DNA of 64,000 nucleotides from Bradyrhizobium sp. AZCC 1719. GTDB taxonomy: Bacteria; Pseudomonadota; Alphaproteobacteria; Rhizobiales; Xanthobacteraceae. The stretch covers positions 6,353,001 to 6,417,000 of the forward strand of contig NZ_JAZHRU010000001.1 in NCBI RefSeq assembly GCF_036924525.1, read 5' to 3'. The translations under genes were made by a program, and so were the position numbers. Of the stretch, positions 60,636 through 64,000 are shown one piece after another (within the stretch, counting starts at the first letter, position 1; every line of letters begins with the position of its first letter). The notes beneath the pieces were generated by a model. It saw only the letters and a list, made by a program, of their open reading frames with translations, had not been told where the DNA came from and ran no database searches.

Positions 60636-63359
60636 CTAGAATTTGTAGTTGAGCGATACAGTTGCGGTTCGTCCGGGCGCGGCGAAGAAGTTGGCGCCAA
60701 GGGCCGGAGCGTAAGCAACGTCGGTGAGATTGGTGACCGCAAAGCGCAGCTTCGTCATCGGATCGAAGGCATAGGATCCGTAGATGTCGTAAACCCGGTA
60801 GCCAGCCATCTCGTAGCCGGTCCGAAGCGAGCCCAGCACCGGCTCCGTCTTCGAGACGTCGGTAACGCGTCCGCCCAACGTCAGCTTTTCGTCGAACAGG
60901 CGTACACCCGCATCAAGTGTGACCCGCAGCTTCGGTTGTTCGAAGATCACGGCGGCGCCCCTGCCGCTATTGATCGGGATGCTGTTTCCTGAAGGCGAGG
61001 TAAAGCTGTCGGCAAGTTCGGTATCGATGCGCGTCAGCGTGCCCCCGATGTAGATCACCCGGGCATCGTAGTTGCCCTCGATCTCGAGACCCTTCATGCG
61101 CGTCACGCCATCGAGATTCACGTATGAAGCATACTGCCGCTGGGCTTCCGAATTATAGATGTAGCCGAAACTGATATAGTCCGTGATCTCGCGATAGAAG
61201 CCGACAGCCTTGAAGCGGAAGGTGTCGCGCTCCGAAAATATTCCATTGCGAAAGATGTTCGCGCCGAGCTCATAAGTGTCGCCACGCTCCGGCCTGAGAT
61301 ACGGATTGGGCGCATAGCCATTGACGGCGGGCCCGTCGTGCCCGCCGTTGAGAAACGACTCCATGATGGTCGGCGGCCGGTAGCTCTTCGAGTATTTGAC
61401 GAACGGCTGAAGCCAATCGACCGGCTTCACTGCGATGGTCATTGTCGGCAATAACGCTCCGCCGGAATTATCGACCTTGACGTCATGTCTCTTGTAGTAT
61501 TTCGGCCCGTATATCGGCTCGGTTCGAGCGGGAATCCCAGGAGTGGGTCCAGTGCATCGGAAATTGGGCGGGAACGGCGGTGAAGGCCAGCAGACCCGCG
61601 GCGTAGGAGGTACACCAGGGATAACGACGTAACCTATGATGTCCTGCGTCTCGTTGCCGTAGATCGTCGTTGTTCCCTCCGCATGGTACCAGTCGTAACG
61701 CAAGCCACCTGAAACGGTCAGCCAATCGGTGGGCTCATATTTTGCATTGCCAAAACCACTGACGATGTCGCGCTTGCCACTCGGCGTGCCGCCCGAGAGC
61801 GTGCTTGAGTAGTCAGTGCCGTCGGCGGCTACAAAGCCACGTGTGAGAGTGGTCTTGCCGTCGTCGTTGAAAGCTTCCATGCCGTAGTTGAGAGCCAGGG
61901 CCCCCAAACCCGTGTCGAAGCGGCTGGTATTCTCGACGCTGCCGCCGAGCGTCCCCATGACGTAGTTCGACGGCCCGGTCGACAGGAGCGAGCCTTGCTC
62001 GACCTTGTTGTTCCTGAGGTTGTTGTAGTAGAGGCGAGCCTTCAGATCGATCAGCTCGCTATCGGGCTTCCAATCGAGCGCAGAGGTGAAGGTGTTATTG
62101 ACAACCCCTTCCGTCGCCTTCTGCAGGTTGCCAATGCTCCCCGCGGAATCATAGTTTCCGGTGTTGAACCTGGAATCGTTCCGCACCCAGCCAAGCGTGA
62201 CCTTGACGTCTTCCGTGACCTGCCCCTCGGCTTTCAGAATGCTGGAGCGGACCTCCTGACCGGAGAACAGCAACACATCCCCGGCATAGGTCGCCGCGCT
62301 ACTGATGGTGCCGTTCTTGCCGATGTCATAGGCGCCGATATTCTTGTAGCTGATGCCGCCGAGAACGGAAAAGCGATCGGACAGGCGCACCGCAGCGGCC
62401 GTCGAACCGTCGAAATTGAACTGGTTGGTCCCGGTGGTGAGGTTGACCTGGCCACCGTACTGCTTGCCCGGCGCGATCAGGTCTTCCGCGAGAAGGGTTC
62501 GGAAGTTGACAGAACCGCCCAGCGCGCCGGCGCTGCCGACGCCGGATGTCGTGCTTTTCTCGATGTCGACGGCACGGATAAAGGCCGTATCGACGTAAGT
62601 GCGCTGCGTGGCGCCATGTGCGCTGCGCTGAAAGCTTTGCCGCGCGCCATCGATCATGGTGGCGATGCGATCCTGGTCCTGAAGGCCGCGGATATTGATG
62701 CTGATGCCCGGGTTCTGCGCTTCAGAGCGGTTGGCATAGACGCCGGCGACATTGTCGAGCAGGTCGCGAGCGTTGCGGGTTGGACTGCTCTCGATCGCCT
62801 CGCGCGAGATCACGCTGACGGCGGCCGGCGCCTGATAGACCCAGTCCGGCGTCCCCTGATAGCCGGACCCCGAAATGGCATTTCGGCCACCCGATATAAC
62901 CAGTGGATCGAGCTGGGTTGCGCCGGGGATATATACCTCCGCCGCCGCCGACGACGTCGTCGCCCCGATAACGGCGGTGCGATCGGCCGTGACGCGAAAC
63001 GTGATGCCCGTGTTTCGCAACATGAGCGCCAGCGCTTGCTCCGGTGTAAAGCTGCCGTTGACGGCATTCGATGTCAGCCCGCGCGACGTTGCGGCGGACA
63101 ACGTCACCTGAAGGCCGGACTGGCGGCCAAAGGCATTGAGAGCAGCACCGAGTGGCTGCGCAGGAATGTTGAAGTTTCGTGGCGCTGCCGCGTCGCCACC
63201 CTGGACTTGAACTATTCCAGAATCGGGCGACGCCTGTGCGAATGCGCGCGAGGCGCTGTCCGCAGCAACTATCGCCGCAAGAAGACACGCAATACGCCTA
63301 GCGTTCGCAGAACTTTCATTGATTTTGTTGAAAATACTCGACTTAGAAACGCAAGCCAC
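60636..63359 (-). CDS. HasR-like TonB-dependent haem receptor with N-terminal signalling domain
   Basis: 907 residues. After a signal peptide (RIACLLAAIVAADSASRAFA) comes an STN signalling domain (FNIPAQPLGAALNAFGRQSGLQVTLS), which talks to a FecR-type protein. A plug follows (AVSVISREAIESSPTRNARDLLDNVAGVY; ISINIRGLQDQDRIATMIDGARQ), and then the 22-stranded barrel ending in the aromatic NYKF. The haem-receptor hallmark lies in NGYAPNPYLRPERGDTYELG, close to the FRAP/NPNL box. The first start is GTG 63359. The FecR gene upstream and the HasA-like genes downstream make a complete cell-surface signalling locus, with the ECF sigma gene probably just outside the window. Confidence 0.92.
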   Translation of the reverse strand: MACVSKSSIFNKINESSANARRIACLLAAIVAADSASRAFAQASPDSGIVQVQGGDAAAPRNFNIPAQPLGAALNAFGRQSGLQVTLSAATSRGLTSNAVNGSFTPEQALALMLRNTGITFRVTADRTAVIGATTSSAAAEVYIPGATQLDPLVISGGRNAISGSGYQGTPDWVYQAPAAVSVISREAIESSPTRNARDLLDNVAGVYANRSEAQNPGISINIRGLQDQDRIATMIDGARQSFQRSAHGATQRTYVDTAFIRAVDIEKSTTSGVGSAGALGGSVNFRTLLAEDLIAPGKQYGGQVNLTTGTNQFNFDGSTAAAVRLSDRFSVLGGISYKNIGAYDIGKNGTISSAATYAGDVLLFSGQEVRSSILKAEGQVTEDVKVTLGWVRNDSRFNTGNYDSAGSIGNLQKATEGVVNNTFTSALDWKPDSELIDLKARLYYNNLRNNKVEQGSLLSTGPSNYVMGTLGGSVENTSRFDTGLGALALNYGMEAFNDDGKTTLTRGFVAADGTDYSSTLSGGTPSGKRDIVSGFGNAKYEPTDWLTVSGGLRYDWYHAEGTTTIYGNETQDIIGYVVIPGVPPTPRVCWPSPPFPPNFRCTGPTPGIPARTEPIYGPKYYKRHDVKVDNSGGALLPTMTIAVKPVDWLQPFVKYSKSYRPPTIMESFLNGGHDGPAVNGYAPNPYLRPERGDTYELGANIFRNGIFSERDTFRFKAVGFYREITDYISFGYIYNSEAQRQYASYVNLDGVTRMKGLEIEGNYDARVIYIGGTLTRIDTELADSFTSPSGNSIPINSGRGAAVIFEQPKLRVTLDAGVRLFDEKLTLGGRVTDVSKTEPVLGSLRTGYEMAGYRVYDIYGSYAFDPMTKLRFAVTNLTDVAYAPALGANFFAAPGRTATVSLNYKF

Positions 63360-63495
63360 AACCCATACCTCAGCCCGTTGCTACGCATTCTTCTTTCGAA
63401 ATGCGCTTCCCGACTAAAGACGATCGGCTCGATTATTTTTTTCAGGATTTGCCGCGCATTCGGCGCGAGAAACGACTTCGCAGTTTAGATTCGAC

Positions 63496-64000
63496 TTAAA
63501 GTCGTGAAACGATGCGAGCGAAGCGGGAGACCTCGTGAACCTTGCCACCGTGCGGTTGCACCAGCGCACGCAGCGCACGGTCGGGATCGCGCAGGTCATA
63601 CAGGCCGGTGACCGTCTGCTGCGCCAGCGTGATATCGGGAATTGCGATCCAGGCAGCGTGATAGCGCTGTATCTGTTCGACGACGGCGCCGATCGTTGCG
63701 TCGTTGACGAACAGCCTGCCCTCGCGCCATGCGCCAATATCCTCCGGTGCGATATCGCTCCTTGTCATCGCACCCGATTTGCGATCGATGACCAGCATCT
63801 GTCCCGGGGCCAGCACGGCGGGGGGCGTGCGTTGGGTCGCATTGGAGGAGACACCGACTGCCCCCCGTGCGAGCTCCACTTGCGTCGCCGATGATGAGAG
63901 ACGAACATCGAAGGCCGTGCCCGTTACCTCGACCCTCACACCACTCGCCTCGACGACGAACGGCCGTCCCGGATTGCGAATCACATCGAAGAATGCTTCC
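63496..64000 (-). CDS. FecR-type anti-sigma/sigma regulator, 5' part cut by window edge
   Basis: The frame enters from the right edge (EAFFDVIRNPGRPFVVEASGVRVEVTGTAFDVRL) and runs to TAA at 63496, about 167 residues. The FecR core motifs RPFVVEA, VEVTGTAFDVR and the C-terminal secretin-like part (RLFVNDATIGAVVEQIQRYHAAW; QTVTGLYDLRDPDRALRAL) are typical. The GTG at 63984 is not the true start because the similarity continues upstream of it. FecR transmits the receptor signal to a FecI-like sigma factor. The stop lies inside a CGACTTTAAGTCG palindrome. Confidence 0.92.
   Translation of the reverse strand, partial: EAFFDVIRNPGRPFVVEASGVRVEVTGTAFDVRLSSSATQVELARGAVGVSSNATQRTPPAVLAPGQMLVIDRKSGAMTRSDIAPEDIGAWREGRLFVNDATIGAVVEQIQRYHAAWIAIPDITLAQQTVTGLYDLRDPDRALRALVQPHGGKVHEVSRFARIVSRL

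Noticed and set aside
1..64000. CRISPR arrays, intact insertion sequences, rRNA or tRNA genes
   Set aside because: No regularly spaced repeats, transposase frames or structural RNA signatures were recognised.

Overview
The window looks like an accessory-rich chromosomal segment of a high-GC alphaproteobacterium of the Bradyrhizobium/Rhodopseudomonas type (Nitrobacteraceae). This is inferred from the gene families present (homodimeric AceE with lipoyl-fused Lpd, FixJ-like regulators, several small proteins of rhizobial character, ECF sigma/anti-sigma pairs). No rRNA, tRNA, CRISPR array or intact transposase was seen.

1-9.5 kb: a leftward operon aceE-aceF-lpd-TAXI-binding protein-dctA (pyruvate dehydrogenase plus organic-acid uptake; dctA is cut by the window start). 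It diverges from lipA, which makes the lipoyl cofactor these enzymes need. A site with the spacing of a sigma-54 promoter lies upstream of aceE.

9.5-28.3 kb: an accessory block between two directly repeated, degenerate ~270-360 bp elements that share 49 identical bases. It holds a winged-helix/ATPase regulator, an alpha/beta hydrolase lacking the usual nucleophile Ser, two response regulators with a soluble PAS histidine kinase, an AraC regulator, a flavoprotein dehydrogenase, tandem metallo-beta-lactamase-fold hydrolases, and an EmrA/EmrB-type efflux operon. In that operon the transporter is fused to a TetR-like regulator, and the next gene joins an unknown domain to a TetR C-terminal domain. 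Remnants of a secreted hydrolase and an SDR dehydrogenase are also present.

28.5-42.8 kb: mixed housekeeping and accessory genes: SAM hydroxide adenosyltransferase, DUF2905, several small conserved proteins, an orphan CheR, a LysR regulator divergent from a Tat-exported NTF2-like protein and another MBL-fold hydrolase, an Mfd-like helicase paralogue, and a Gfo/Idh/MocA plus TIM-barrel isomerase pair.

42.8-55.8 kb: the most coherent and novel part. An ECF sigma factor and its membrane anti-sigma factor sit among genes preceded by the same bipartite motif, GGAATAA-N14-CGTTNN. The motif occurs before the sigma gene itself, before an RTX protein, a MacAB-like exporter operon, a DUF6065-like gene plus a Ser/Asn-repeat secreted peptide, a glycerate kinase and an SLC13-type transporter, and (one base longer) before a subtilisin-like protease. 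I propose these form one local ECF regulon.

55.8-64 kb: a leftward haem-acquisition locus: FecR (cut by the window end), HasR-like TonB receptor, two HasA-like/RTX haemophores, and a type I secretion ABC transporter with its membrane fusion protein.
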